Of a stretch of 64,000 nucleotides of DNA, positions 1 through 8,291 are shown in pieces (the stretch's first letter is position 1; each line of letters begins with the position of its first letter). The notes under the pieces are model-generated. The model had not been told where the DNA came from. It did not search any database and saw nothing but the letters and a program-made list of their open reading frames with translations. Location: assembly GCF_010119935.1 (NCBI RefSeq), contig NZ_CP048209.1:3413001-3477000 (forward strand). The letters run 5' to 3'. The position numbers and the translations under genes were made by a program. This stretch comes from Paenibacillus lycopersici (GTDB lineage: Bacteria; Bacillota; Bacilli; Paenibacillales; Paenibacillaceae).

Positions 1-1038
1 GACGCCGGCCTCCCGCAGAAGCTCGAACATGACGAGCATAATGAGCGCCTCGACGAAGGCAGGGAAGGGGACGCCTTCCCGCTGAGCGGCCAAATTAATG
101 AGCAGCTCGGAGGGAATCATCTCCTGGTTGTAATTGGAGAGCGCGATAAAGATGCTCGGCGTATAGACGGAGAGCAGGAACGACAGAAATCGAAGCCAAC
201 GAAGCAACGTAGCGAACAGCGGCTGCTGGTAATAATCCTCTGCGCTTACGAAGAACTGGAAGAACGAGACCGGCGTAATCAGACTGCTCGGCGTCCCGTC
301 GGTGAAAATCAGGATCTTCCCTTCGACAAGGTGAGCCGACGCGATATCGGGCCGTTCCGTATTCAGCATGCGGGGGAAGGGGGTGAGCTCCTTGTCCTCG
401 ATCCACTCCTCGATATTCGCCCCTTCGAAGACGGCTTCGGTACGGATCTGTCCGATTCGCTCGCGATAAGCCTGGATCCGCGCTTCCGACGCCTTGCCCT
501 GAACGTATCCCATCAGCACCTTGGTACACGAGAGCTCCCCGATTTCAAAGGTTTCGAAGACGAGCTGCGGCGACTTGATCCGGCTGCGAACGAGGCCAAC
601 GTTAGTCATGATGGCTTCGGTAAAGGCTTCGCTCGGGCCGCGAACCGTCTTCTCGGTCTTCGGTTCCTGAATGTTCCGATGCGGAAAAGCAGGCGCCGAG
701 AGAAGGTAGCCGGCATCGATACCGGCAATGAATATAATGCACTGGCCGTGGTGTAACGCGGATACCCATTGGGCGAAGGACTTCTCCTCGGTACACGGTA
801 AGCTGGACAGCTTGTCGCGAATTAGCGCTGTTCGGTTCTCGTGATACGGCCGCTCGCGGTCTATATGGATGTCCAGCAAAGGGGATAAGACCGTCTTCTC
901 AATGAGCGCCGTGTCGACGATGGTATCCAGGTAGCAGCAAGTGACGGGGATATCCGAATCGACCAATATGCGTTGAACGTTGAAGTCGGGCTGCCGTTCG
1001 AATTGATGGATGAATGCCGACTGGGCTGACGTTTTCAT
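1..1038 (-). CDS. GerA-family spore germination receptor A subunit (C-terminus beyond window)
   Basis: This is the A subunit of a nutrient germinant receptor in the inner spore membrane. Reading leftward from ATG at 1036-1038 gives 346 codons with no stop before the window edge, so the C-terminus is missing. The N-terminal cytoplasmic part is followed by the family stretch IFTDGTPSSLITPVSFFQFF and then membrane segments around RWLRFLSFLLSVYTPSIFIAL. Near the edge it reads EMIPSELLINLAAQREGVPFP, a hallmark of GerAA proteins. A GAGGGAAG ribosome-binding site precedes the start. The B and C subunits are presumably to the left, outside the window. It is a different gene from the gerA-type operon at 37.5-41.0 kb, so the organism has at least two receptors. 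The germinant cannot be deduced. Confidence 0.9.
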   Translation of the reverse strand, partial: MKTSAQSAFIHQFERQPDFNVQRILVDSDIPVTCCYLDTIVDTALIEKTVLSPLLDIHIDRERPYHENRTALIRDKLSSLPCTEEKSFAQWVSALHHGQCIIFIAGIDAGYLLSAPAFPHRNIQEPKTEKTVRGPSEAFTEAIMTNVGLVRSRIKSPQLVFETFEIGELSCTKVLMGYVQGKASEARIQAYRERIGQIRTEAVFEGANIEEWIEDKELTPFPRMLNTERPDIASAHLVEGKILIFTDGTPSSLITPVSFFQFFVSAEDYYQQPLFATLLRWLRFLSFLLSVYTPSIFIALSNYNQEMIPSELLINLAAQREGVPFPAFVEALIMLVMFELLREAGV

Positions 1039-1119
1039 ATGCTTCCCTCATGCGTGGAATGTGATTGGAATTTCCCTATAGAATGACCTTATTTTTCCTG
1101 GAATATGCAGCTAATCGAC

Positions 1120-1154
1120 CAAAACAAAAAATACCCAGTAATATACTGGGTATT
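1120..1154 (-). terminator. Intrinsic terminator after the esterase gene
   Basis: On the minus strand a perfect 10-bp inverted repeat (AATACCCAGT/ACTGGGTATT, 1130-1139 and 1145-1154, 5-nt loop) is followed by TTTTTGTTTT. It lies downstream of the leftward esterase and upstream of the leftward gerA gene. The same sequence read on the plus strand belongs to a repeated leader-like element (see 1130-1190). Confidence 0.75.
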
Positions 1155-1190
1155 AGCTGCCGGCGAACCGGGGATAGGTGCAGAGCTATT
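1130..1190 (+). promoter_or_regulatory. Leader-like RNA element, orphan copy
   Basis: Read rightward, this stretch has the same organisation as the leader at 18484-18562. It has a hairpin with AATACC/GGTATT ends, then a GCTNCCGG segment forming a CCGG-NNAA-CCGG mini-hairpin (here loop CGAA, there TCAA), then a GTGCA-containing third stem. The arms of the first hairpin differ between the copies but remain paired. No rightward gene follows here: the next plus-strand sequence is antisense to the esterase. It may therefore be a relic of a lost gene. I could not match it to a known riboswitch class. Confidence 0.4.
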
Positions 1191-1264
1191 ATTTCCAAGC
1201 TGCTATGATGTCGACCATAATTTGTGAGGTTAATAAGAACGGGAGGAGTGCCTTGCTTGGCTCT

Positions 1265-1918
1265 CTACAGAGCGTGTTGGAGCAGCCATTCGTACAATTC
1301 CGGATTCTCATACGTTTCCGTCCAAGAATCATGATCGGCTTCCGGATAGACGGTTAATTTCACGTTGCCGCCAATCGCCTGCAAGGCGTCTACCATTTTC
1401 TCCGACTCCGAGAGCGGCACGACGTCATCTTTGGCACCGTGGAAGACCCAGACCGGCGTTTCCTTCAGCGGTTCGACTCGCTCCGGATTGCCTCCGCCGC
1501 ATATCGGCACGATCGCGGCGAATCTGCCGGGCTGAACGGCCGCTAACTGCCAAGCCCCATAGCCTCCCATGCTCAATCCCGTCAAATAAACCCTGGACGT
1601 GTCGACATTGTAGCTCTTAACGATCTCGTCAAGCAGGAGGATGAGAGCATCCGTCTCGGCGCCCCAAAAGGAATCTTCCGGACATTGCGGAGATACCGCG
1701 ATGAACGGGAAATCGGTTTGCGTCTGCGCGATCTTCGGTATTCCGTGAACAGCCACGCGCTCCACGTTGTCGCCGCGCTCGCCGGAACCATGCAGGAACA
1801 AAATCAGCGGCCACTTCTTCGTAGCATCGTTCTCGTAGCCGTCCGGAATATGCAGCAAATAGTTCAAAGACACTTTCTTCAGGATTTCTTTCTCTAACCG
1901 ACGGGCAGTCTGCGTCAT
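1265..1918 (-). CDS. Alpha/beta-hydrolase esterase (phospholipase/carboxylesterase-like)
   Basis: This 217-residue protein has no signal peptide and is probably a cytosolic serine esterase or acylhydrolase. The oxyanion-type motif LFLHGSGERG lies at residues 40-49. The nucleophile elbow GLSMGG places Ser116. Asp164 or Asp165 (GAKDDVVP) and His196 (EADHDSW) complete a plausible catalytic triad. The sequence resembles the small esterases often annotated as predicted peptidases or dienelactone-hydrolase-like proteins; the physiological substrate is unknown. It stands alone, reads leftward, and is followed by a good terminator at 1120-1154. Confidence 0.85.
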   Translation of the reverse strand: MTQTARRLEKEILKKVSLNYLLHIPDGYENDATKKWPLILFLHGSGERGDNVERVAVHGIPKIAQTQTDFPFIAVSPQCPEDSFWGAETDALILLLDEIVKSYNVDTSRVYLTGLSMGGYGAWQLAAVQPGRFAAIVPICGGGNPERVEPLKETPVWVFHGAKDDVVPLSESEKMVDALQAIGGNVKLTVYPEADHDSWTETYENPELYEWLLQHAL

Positions 1919-2041
1919 TAGACATTCTCCTTATCGGAACTAACTTTTATTTCCTTTATTGTACCATACGCCAGGAGGCTTGTTCATTGAAAGTAACGAT
2001 GAAAAGCTGGAGGATGATTTTCATTAACCTCTAGTCCAATT

Positions 2042-2081
2042 AAATGGAGCTTGGACGCGTTAAGGCACGCAAGCTCCATTT
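2042..2081 (-). terminator. Terminator of the ars operon
   Basis: A 12-bp inverted repeat (AAATGGAGCTTG/CAAGCTCCATTT) lies just beyond the stop of the last ars gene. There is only a short T-rich tail on the minus strand. Confidence 0.6.
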
Positions 2082-2097
2082 TCCTAATGTAGTCCTG

Positions 2098-2571
2098 TTA
2101 TTGCTTGAAATTCGTGAACCTAACCGCCACCGGTGCTGTCGTAGGCGCACAGCACGGCGAAGGGTCGCGCGCTTCGCTTGCGGATTCGAATTCCGAATCT
2201 TCTTTGGTGGCGAAGATCTCCCAGGCATTCCCGTCCGGGTCATGTACCCATATTTTATCCTGAACGGCATAGCAGCATGTGGTGTTCATCTCGTCGATCG
2301 GCAACAAACCCGCTTGCCGTAATCGTTCACCAGTGGCTAGCACGTCTTCAGTCGTATCGACTTGAAACCCCAAATGGTTCAAAACGCCATTACTCTCAAA
2401 CGGTCGAACGTTAAGCGAGAAATGCAGAGGCGGGTTTTGAAGCTCAAACTTGGCGTAATTGTCTTTTATTTTCGCAGGCTCGGTTCCGAAGAAGCCGCGG
2501 TAGAAGGGAAGCGATTTCTCCAGATCCGTACAGTTTAGCGCGATGTGCATGCGTGTGATCGAAGTTGTCAT
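2098..2571 (-). CDS. arsI: ArsI-type glyoxalase-fold C-As lyase
   Basis: This 157-residue protein of the vicinal-oxygen-chelate (glyoxalase) fold belongs to the ArsI/CadI group. ArsI enzymes use Fe(II) and oxygen to break the carbon-arsenic bond of trivalent organoarsenicals. The N-terminal strand has RMHIALNCTDL, with metal-ligand candidate His9. A second metal site is likely His65 (LNHLGFQV) and Glu118 (WEIF). The adjacent cysteines Cys99-Cys100 (NTTCCYAVQDK) match the substrate-binding pair of ArsI. A further C-terminal pair, Cys140-Cys141, could also bind arsenic. It is the last gene of the arsRBCI operon, 2 bases after arsC, which supports an arsenic role over a generic dioxygenase. Confidence 0.85.
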   Translation of the reverse strand: MTTSITRMHIALNCTDLEKSLPFYRGFFGTEPAKIKDNYAKFELQNPPLHFSLNVRPFESNGVLNHLGFQVDTTEDVLATGERLRQAGLLPIDEMNTTCCYAVQDKIWVHDPDGNAWEIFATKEDSEFESASEARDPSPCCAPTTAPVAVRFTNFKQ

Positions 2572-2573
2572 CC

Positions 2574-2999
2574 TTACTCACCGTCTCTCAGGAATTGTTC
2601 GATTCGAGCCTTGATTGCATCGCGAACCTGTCGGAATTGCGCGAGAATCTCTTCTTCAGTGCCCGTCGATTTGGCCGGGTCTTCAAAGCCCCAATGCCAG
2701 CGGATGACATTCTGGTTCATCGTCACCGGACAATGCTCGTCAGCGTGTCCGCAAAGCGTAATCACATACGTGGCGCGGTTTAATGTTTCGGAGTCAATGA
2801 CTTTCGAAGCGTTGCTGCTGATATCGACGCCGGCTTCCTTCATTACTTGAACGGCGCGAAGGTTTAAACCATGCGCTTCAAGACCGGCGCTCTTCGCTTC
2901 GTAGCGATCGCCGCCAAGCGCATTCAAGAATCCGTCCGCGATTTGACTGCGGCAGGAGTTGCCGGTGCACAAGAAATAGACCAGTGGTTTGTTACTCAT
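2574..2999 (-). CDS. arsC: Arsenate reductase, thioredoxin-coupled
   Basis: This is a 141-residue low-molecular-weight-phosphatase-fold arsenate reductase that reduces arsenate to arsenite for export by ArsB. The P-loop is CTGNSCRSQ with the nucleophile at Cys11. The other redox cysteines lie in [12 protein letters not shown], matching the three-cysteine relay of Bacillus/Staphylococcus ArsC. I chose the ATG at 2997-2999, preceded by AAGGGGCC. An in-frame upstream start at 3062 would add 21 non-conserved residues and overlap arsB further. Length agrees with the family (about 139 residues). Confidence 0.92.
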   Translation of the reverse strand: MSNKPLVYFLCTGNSCRSQIADGFLNALGGDRYEAKSAGLEAHGLNLRAVQVMKEAGVDISSNASKVIDSETLNRATYVITLCGHADEHCPVTMNQNVIRWHWGFEDPAKSTGTEEEILAQFRQVRDAIKARIEQFLRDGE

Positions 3000-3040
3000 T
3001 CTGATAGGCCCCTTCGCAATCGATTTGGTGTCAGCAAGTC

Positions 3041-4333
3041 TTACCCCACGACTTTTAACCACAGGTAGAGACCGGATAACGTAATGAACAGAACAGGAAC
3101 GGTTAATATCATACCCGTCTTAAAGTACGCCCACCAGGAGATCTTCACGCCTTTGCCGGACAATACATGCAGCCAGAGTAAAGTGGCGAGCGATCCGATC
3201 GGCGTAATCTTGGGCCCCAGATCGGAGCCGATGACATTCCCGTATATGAACGCTTCCCGAAGCATGCCCAGCGGATTGGTACCCTGAATGGCCAGCGCGT
3301 CAATCATAACGGTGGGCATGTTGTTCATGAACGAAGAGAGGATGGCCGCAATGAAACCGGATCCTATCGCAGCGGTGAACAAGCCATGTTCACCGGTCCA
3401 CCTGAAGAGGGAACCAAGCTCGTCTGTCAAACCCGCGTTTCGAAGACCATACACAACCACGTACATACCGATCGAGAACACGACAACGGACCACGGCGCG
3501 CCTTGTACCAGTTGCCAGGTACGGATAGCCGGGCTTCGTCTGGCAAGGAACAGAAAGACAAGCGCTGCGGCACCGGCAAGAATGGATACCGGGACGTCGA
3601 TAAATCCGCTTAATAAATAAGCCGCGAGCAAGACGGCAAGGATGACCCACGAGAGCTTGAACAGCCTGATGTCCTTGATCGCCTCGACAGGTTGTTTCAA
3701 TTGGGCTAGGTCATATCGCTTCGGAATGCTCTTCTTGTAGAACAGGTAGAGTACGAGCAAGCTGGCCGCAATCGAGAAGAGCGTCGGAACAATCATTCGG
3801 CCGGCGTATTCCGCGAATCCGATGCCGAAGAAGTCCGATGAAACGATGTTCACGAGATTGCTGACTACCAGCGGCAGCGAGGCCGTATCGGAGATGAATC
3901 CGCTCGCCATGATGAAGGGCAGAATCATGCGTTCATCGAACTTGAGCGCTCTGACCATCGCCAGTACAATCGGAGTCAGGATAAGCGCTGCGCCGTCATT
4001 AGCGAAGAACGCGGCAACCGCAGCGCCTAGCAGGATAACATAGACGAACATTAACTTGCCGTTCCCTCTGGCGAGGCGAGCCATGTGAAGTGCAGCCCAT
4101 TCAAAGAACCCGATCTCATCGAGAAGGAGAGAGATGAGAATAACCGCTACGAACGCAAGCGTGGCATTCCAGACGATTCGGGTCACATCCCCTACATCGT
4201 GAAGATCGACAACGCCGACGATTAAAGCGATAACCGCGCCGCCGCACGCCGACCAGCCGATGTTGAGACTTCTCGGCTGCCAAATGACGAATACTAACGT
4301 AAGCAGGAATAGAATCAACGCGAAAGCCGGCAT
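3041..4333 (-). CDS. arsB: Arsenite efflux permease
   Basis: This 430-residue integral membrane protein of the ArsB/NhaD-like family exports arsenite (and antimonite), energised by the membrane potential. Around 11-12 hydrophobic segments run the length of the protein. Characteristic stretches are [18 protein letters not shown] near residue 113 and [21 protein letters not shown] near 142, which follow the usual ArsB pattern. It lies between arsR and arsC in a compact leftward operon. No arsA ATPase is present, as is usual in Bacillota. Confidence 0.93.
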   Translation of the reverse strand: MPAFALILFLLTLVFVIWQPRSLNIGWSACGGAVIALIVGVVDLHDVGDVTRIVWNATLAFVAVILISLLLDEIGFFEWAALHMARLARGNGKLMFVYVILLGAAVAAFFANDGAALILTPIVLAMVRALKFDERMILPFIMASGFISDTASLPLVVSNLVNIVSSDFFGIGFAEYAGRMIVPTLFSIAASLLVLYLFYKKSIPKRYDLAQLKQPVEAIKDIRLFKLSWVILAVLLAAYLLSGFIDVPVSILAGAAALVFLFLARRSPAIRTWQLVQGAPWSVVVFSIGMYVVVYGLRNAGLTDELGSLFRWTGEHGLFTAAIGSGFIAAILSSFMNNMPTVMIDALAIQGTNPLGMLREAFIYGNVIGSDLGPKITPIGSLATLLWLHVLSGKGVKISWWAYFKTGMILTVPVLFITLSGLYLWLKVVG

Positions 4334-4348
4334 AGTCCCTCCAGATTT

Positions 4349-4645
4349 TTAAGTACAGCCTCTCGATTGGCGTGCATCGATCTGTTCTTGCATGGAGGGC
4401 AGTTGATCGATAACTTGCTTCAAATAAGGCTTGTCGGCTACGTTCAACGAATAATAACTCCACTGGCTGCGGCGCTCTTCATTAATTAATCCGCCGGTTC
4501 TAAGTTTCTTCAAATGCTGACTGATATTCGGCTGCGTTGTTTCCAGCAAATCAACAATATCGCAAACGCACAGCTCTCCATGACGGAGTAAAGCGATGAT
4601 CGACAACCTGGATTTGTCGGAGAGCAGCTTGAGGGTAGCGGACAT
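4349..4645 (-). CDS. arsR: ArsR-family arsenic-sensing repressor
   Basis: This 98-residue winged-helix repressor carries the metalloid-sensing motif ELCVCDIV (cysteines near residues 26 and 28) in the recognition region, followed by TTQPNISQHLKKLRTGGLI. It is the first gene of the leftward ars operon. Binding of arsenite to the cysteines releases the protein from the operator at 4733-4752, giving self-control of arsRBCI. Confidence 0.93.
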   Translation of the reverse strand: MSATLKLLSDKSRLSIIALLRHGELCVCDIVDLLETTQPNISQHLKKLRTGGLINEERRSQWSYYSLNVADKPYLKQVIDQLPSMQEQIDARQSRGCT

Positions 4646-4729
4646 TTCTTCAATGGACGGCAGCGTGGTTCACACTCCTTTTCAGTGCTTCGGATTTTCC
4701 GTTCGGACACTATGTAGTATACATGGCTG

Positions 4730-4758
4730 ATTATATAAGCAAATAGTTATATTAGCAA
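4730..4758 (-). promoter_or_regulatory. ars promoter with ArsR-type operator
   Basis: On the minus strand the -35 box TTGCTA (4753-4758) and -10 box TATAAT (4730-4735) are 17 bp apart. Inside and overlapping the spacer is a perfect inverted repeat ATATAA-N8-TTATAT (4733-4752), the usual ArsR binding pattern. Binding there would block RNA polymerase. Confidence 0.75.
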
Positions 4759-4848
4759 GCGCTAATGCTAAAGTTTTTTCTTTTCTATGACAATCGCAAT
4801 GTTGACCTCAGAACAAGCATGTCATTGCAATTTGTATATCATTCGATT

Positions 4849-4875
4849 ATTATGGATAACAAAGGTCTATAATGA
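4849..4875 (+). promoter_or_regulatory. Promoter/operator of the Rrf2-type regulator
   Basis: The segment ATTATGGATA followed five bases later by GGTCTATAATGA contains the likely -10 box TATAAT. About 20 of 27 bases recur in the same order at 5416-5442, upstream of the flavoprotein gene. A shared site for the regulator encoded at 4904 is the simplest explanation. Confidence 0.5.
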
Positions 4876-4903
4876 ATATATTATCGAGGAGGGAGAGCGA
4901 ACC

Positions 4904-5398
4904 TTGCAATTCTCCAAGAGCACGGATTATGCGCTGCATGCTTTGATCCATCTGGGACAATCGGAGCGATCCAGCAATGTCGGGATTAAGGGATTAGCCG
5001 GAGTGCTTGATGTTTCAGAGAGCTATCTATCCAAAATCATGTCCAAGCTGAGGCAAGACGGGATCGTACGCGCAGCGCCTGGGGTGAACGGCGGTTACGA
5101 GCTTGCACGACCGGCGGATCAAATTACGTTCCTCGATGTGATCCAGGTTATCGAAGGGCGGCAGCAGCTATTCGAGTGCTCCAATTCGAGATCGCGGCAG
5201 CATCAGTTGTTGGCGGAAGACGGGGCCGTGCATCGAGATGGGAACGATGGGAACAAGCTGGAGAAGAACGAATGCTTGGTCGAGAAAGTGATGTACGGCG
5301 CTGAACAGCATCTGTACCAATACTTACGGGAACATACGATTCAATCGGTATTGGACGAGGCGTTCAAGCGTCGCAATCATGCGGAAAATAAGAAGTGA
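4904..5398 (+). CDS. Rrf2-family transcriptional regulator
   Basis: This is a 164-residue winged-helix regulator. I chose the TTG at 4904, preceded by GAGGAGGGAGAG, because Rrf2 proteins begin with a short strand before FSKSTDYALHALIHLG; an earlier ATG would add 39 unrelated residues. The helix-turn-helix covers VSESYLSKIMSKLRQDGIV, and the wing has GVNGGYELARP. Only two cysteines are present (in FECSNS and NECLVEK), so an IscR/NsrR-like iron-sulfur cluster with three cysteines is unlikely; it is closer to CymR/YwnA-type members. It probably controls itself and the following flavoprotein gene through a shared site. Confidence 0.85.
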   Translation: MQFSKSTDYALHALIHLGQSERSSNVGIKGLAGVLDVSESYLSKIMSKLRQDGIVRAAPGVNGGYELARPADQITFLDVIQVIEGRQQLFECSNSRSRQHQLLAEDGAVHRDGNDGNKLEKNECLVEKVMYGAEQHLYQYLREHTIQSVLDEAFKRRNHAENKK

Positions 5399-5415
5399 AG
5401 GCTTCTTGTATGTCA

Positions 5416-5456
5416 ATTATGGATATTGTCGATCTATATAGAGGGTATGGATCGAC
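5416..5456 (+). promoter_or_regulatory. Putative Rrf2 target site and inverted repeat before the flavoprotein gene
   Basis: ATTATGGATA...GATCTATATAGA at 5416-5442 matches the site in front of the regulator gene. An overlapping inverted repeat, GTCGATC (5428-5434) and GATCGAC (5450-5456), could be a second operator half or an RNA hairpin. Confidence 0.45.
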
Positions 5457-5511
5457 GACATTTTTATGGTCCAAATACGGACACTATAGATCCATGGAGG
5501 ATTGATTGGAT

Positions 5512-6435
5512 ATGAATACTAAACATTTCGATGTGACTATTATTGGCGGCGGACCGGCCGGGCTGAACGCAGCGCTGGTACTTGGGAGGGCAAGGAAAAC
5601 GGTTGCGGTGATCGATGAAGGCCGCCCCCGCAACGCTGTAACCCGCGAGGTTCACGGGTTTCTTACTCGCGACGGGATCAGTCCGAGCGAATTTCGAAGA
5701 ATTGCGAAGGAAGAGATCAGCGTCTATCCGGGCGTATCATTCATTGCGGATACGGCGGCGACAATCACGGGAAACGACGGCCGGTTTCAAATCGAGACGG
5801 AGCAAGGACAAACGGTTACAAGCAAGAAAATATTGTTCGCCGTCGGTATGAAGGATCAGCTGCCGAAGATTCCCGGATTAGCGGACGTATACGGGACAAG
5901 TGCTTTTGTCTGTCCTTATTGCGATGGTTGGGAGTTACGCGATCAGCCGCTAGTCATCATTACGAAAGGGGCTATGCTTATGCACTTCGCTCCGCTCATC
6001 TCCGGTTGGACGAGAAGCTTTACCATCTGCTCGAATGGACCGGATGAACTGACGGATGCCGAGCGCGAAGCACTCCGGCGTAATCAAGTGCCTCTGTTCG
6101 ACTCACCGATCCGGCAAATTGATTCGGATCATGGCATCGTCAGGCAGGTCGTACTTGAGGACGGGGAGACGATTCCGTGCACGGGGATCTTCTTCAAACC
6201 GGATCTGATTACGGGATCGGACTTGCCGCAAACGATCGGATGCGAGATTACGGAGTGGGGAGCGGTCGTCGTCGATGAGTTCGGAAAAACGAATGTGCCG
6301 GGCGTGTTCAGCGCTGGAGACGTTACATCGCGGATGCATCAGGCTATAGCCGCGGCTTCGATGGGCTCTTTCGTTGCCGCGGTCATTAACGGAGAACTGA
6401 ACACCGAGGCCTGGGAGAAGAACGGATCATCTTAA
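5512..6435 (+). CDS. Thioredoxin-reductase-like NAD(P)/FAD oxidoreductase
   Basis: This is a protein of about 307 residues in the thioredoxin reductase / AhpF C-terminal fold. The FAD-binding GGGPAGLNAA is at the N-terminus. The redox centre is CPYCDGWE (typical TrxR is CATCDG), and the C-terminal FAD motif is GVFSAGDVT. The NADPH-binding GxGxxA motif between the halves is degenerate (ITKGAMLMH), so the electron donor may differ from classical TrxR. This CPYCDG subgroup is often found beside Rrf2 regulators, as here. Start choice is between ATG 5512 and TTG 5506, which has better spacing from GGAGG at 5496-5500. Confidence 0.8.
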   Translation: MNTKHFDVTIIGGGPAGLNAALVLGRARKTVAVIDEGRPRNAVTREVHGFLTRDGISPSEFRRIAKEEISVYPGVSFIADTAATITGNDGRFQIETEQGQTVTSKKILFAVGMKDQLPKIPGLADVYGTSAFVCPYCDGWELRDQPLVIITKGAMLMHFAPLISGWTRSFTICSNGPDELTDAEREALRRNQVPLFDSPIRQIDSDHGIVRQVVLEDGETIPCTGIFFKPDLITGSDLPQTIGCEITEWGAVVVDEFGKTNVPGVFSAGDVTSRMHQAIAAASMGSFVAAVINGELNTEAWEKNGSS

Positions 6436-6519
6436 GATTGCGAAGCAGATCTACTATCCATCAGTTTCTTTTGCCGACGAGCTCCGCATGGCGTGCCGAA
6501 CATTCCCGTAAAGAGGAAT

Positions 6520-6560
6520 TTAAAAAAAGCCCGATAATTGATCGGGCTTGTTGCTTTTCT
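6520..6560. terminator. Bidirectional terminator between flavoprotein and opuC-type operon
   Basis: A 9-bp inverted repeat AAGCCCGAT/ATCGGGCTT (6527-6549) has T-rich sequence on both sides. The minus-strand tail is TTTTTTTAAA. It can end both converging transcripts. The rest of 6436-6669 shows nothing else. Confidence 0.75.
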
Positions 6561-6669
6561 TAAGGCAGGCGTGCAGATTTACGCCATATAGCCGAATAAC
6601 TGCGATTCAGATGGCAGAGGAACTCGCGCCGCGGCAAGGCGACGGCGGATACGGCCTGCTGCCTTCGGT

Positions 6670-7365
6670 TTAACCTTGCGTCTTGGGCGTCGGAGGCACG
6701 ACGTTCTTCGAACGCCGGTTATCCACCCTCAGTCTGCGCTGCAGGAAGCCCAGCACGATATCGGCCGCAATCGCCAGCAGCGCCGCCGGTACCGCGCCGG
6801 CGAAGATGCGCAGCGAATTGCCGATGTTGATTCCCGCGTAGATTTCCCGGCCAAGGCCGCTTCCTCCGATGAGCGGGGCGATCGTGGCGACGCCGATGGC
6901 GATCACCGCGGAAATCCTCAGCCCGGTCATGATATATGTCAGCGCGAGCGGGAAGCGGACGTGGAACAGAATCTGCATGGCGCTCATGCCGACGCCTCGT
7001 CCCGCCTCCACATAGCTCGGCGTAATCTGCTGCAGCCCGATGTACGTGTTTCGTACGATGGGGTTCAGCGAATAGAGAAACAGACCGACCGTAACCGTCG
7101 TCGACCCGAGACCCATGATGAGCAGGAGCAGGACCAGCATGGCCAAGCTCGGAACGACCTGTAGAATATTCATGAGGGCCAGAATGATCCGGGCGAGAGC
7201 ACGGCTTCGCGTACAGAGCGCGCCCAGCGGCACGCCGACGAGGAAAGCGAGCCCGACGCCCGTAAGGACCATCAGAATATGCTGATATAGATAACCCAGC
7301 AGCATCCCGTAATTCCGCTGTACGTAGTCTATGAAATCCCAAAACGTTAAATGCGGTTCAACCAT
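6670..7365 (-). CDS. opuCD: Osmoprotectant ABC transporter permease (OpuCD-like)
   Basis: This 231-residue permease of the glycine betaine/carnitine/choline transporter family has about six membrane segments and the conserved IAPLIGGSGLGREIYAGI stretch near residue 165. Length matches Bacillus OpuCD (about 229). It is the last gene of the leftward operon ATPase-permease-binding protein-permease. It would pair with the 219-residue permease to form the channel for compatible solutes under osmotic stress. The substrate range is inferred only from the family. Confidence 0.85.
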   Translation of the reverse strand: MVEPHLTFWDFIDYVQRNYGMLLGYLYQHILMVLTGVGLAFLVGVPLGALCTRSRALARIILALMNILQVVPSLAMLVLLLLIMGLGSTTVTVGLFLYSLNPIVRNTYIGLQQITPSYVEAGRGVGMSAMQILFHVRFPLALTYIMTGLRISAVIAIGVATIAPLIGGSGLGREIYAGINIGNSLRIFAGAVPAALLAIAADIVLGFLQRRLRVDNRRSKNVVPPTPKTQG

Positions 7366-7377
7366 TCCTAATCCTCC

Positions 7378-8277
7378 TTACGATTTAAGCAAGCCGACCT
7401 TCTTCAAGTAGGCGATGGCGACTTCGCGCTCGCTTTTTTTTCCGATATCGACTTCATAATTCAGATCGACCATCGTTTGCACGTCGATTTTGCCGATCAG
7501 CTCCGAGACGGCCTCCGCCACGCCCGGATACTTCTTGACGGCATCGTTACGGATGACCGGCGATGCATCGTACGGCGGGAAGAAATGCTTGTCGTCCTCC
7601 AAGGTCTTCAAGCGATATGCCTTGAGACGCGAGTCGGTGGAGTACGCGAGGACGATATCGACCTGGTTTTGGGCGACCGCGTTATAGACGAGGCTCAATT
7701 CCATCGGGAACGTCTTGCCGAACGTAATGCCGTAATACTTGGCGAAGGCCGGATAGCCGTCCGAAGGACGTTCAAGCCAGGACGTGTCCACCCCAAGCCG
7801 CATGCTCGGCGCATCCGCTGCAATATCGGAAATTTTCTCGTATCCTTTGGACTTGGCCAGATCGGCCCGCACGGTGAACGCGTAAGTGTTCTCGAAGCCG
7901 AGCGGATCCATCCAGTCGAGATCGTAATATTTCTTGAAGCCGGCTTGCGCCTGCTCGAGCACCTGCTGACGATCCTTCGTCTCCTGAATGGGAAAATGGT
8001 TATTGAAGATTTCGCCGGAGTAGAGCGTGCCCATCTGCAGGTCGTTGCGTTTGAGCGCTTGAAGAACGACGGGACTGGACGCGAGATCCGGAATGATCTC
8101 CGCCTTGACGTCCGTACGGTCCTCGATCAGCGCTTTGTACATTTCGGCTAAAATTTTGGTCTCGGTGAACGTTTGCGCGCCAATGATGAATGTATTGCCC
8201 GTGCCGCAGGCACCGAGCGTCAACATCATCGCGCACAAGCCGAGCACCGTTATCGTCTTGGTCAGCTTTGCAATCAT
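7378..8277 (-). CDS. opuCC: Osmoprotectant-binding lipoprotein (OpuCC-like)
   Basis: This 299-residue extracellular solute-binding lipoprotein has a signal peptide ending in the lipobox LTLGAC, with Cys24 as the lipidated residue. The mature part begins FIIGAQTFTETKILAEMY, typical of OpuCC/OpuBC/ProX-type proteins. I chose the ATG at 8275-8277, preceded by GGAGG. The frame stays open much further upstream, but that part is the opposite reading of the neighbouring permease gene. It delivers glycine betaine, carnitine, choline or similar solutes to the two permeases. Confidence 0.87.
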   Translation of the reverse strand: MIAKLTKTITVLGLCAMMLTLGACGTGNTFIIGAQTFTETKILAEMYKALIEDRTDVKAEIIPDLASSPVVLQALKRNDLQMGTLYSGEIFNNHFPIQETKDRQQVLEQAQAGFKKYYDLDWMDPLGFENTYAFTVRADLAKSKGYEKISDIAADAPSMRLGVDTSWLERPSDGYPAFAKYYGITFGKTFPMELSLVYNAVAQNQVDIVLAYSTDSRLKAYRLKTLEDDKHFFPPYDASPVIRNDAVKKYPGVAEAVSELIGKIDVQTMVDLNYEVDIGKKSEREVAIAYLKKVGLLKS

Positions 8278-8291
8278 CGGTTTCCTCCATG

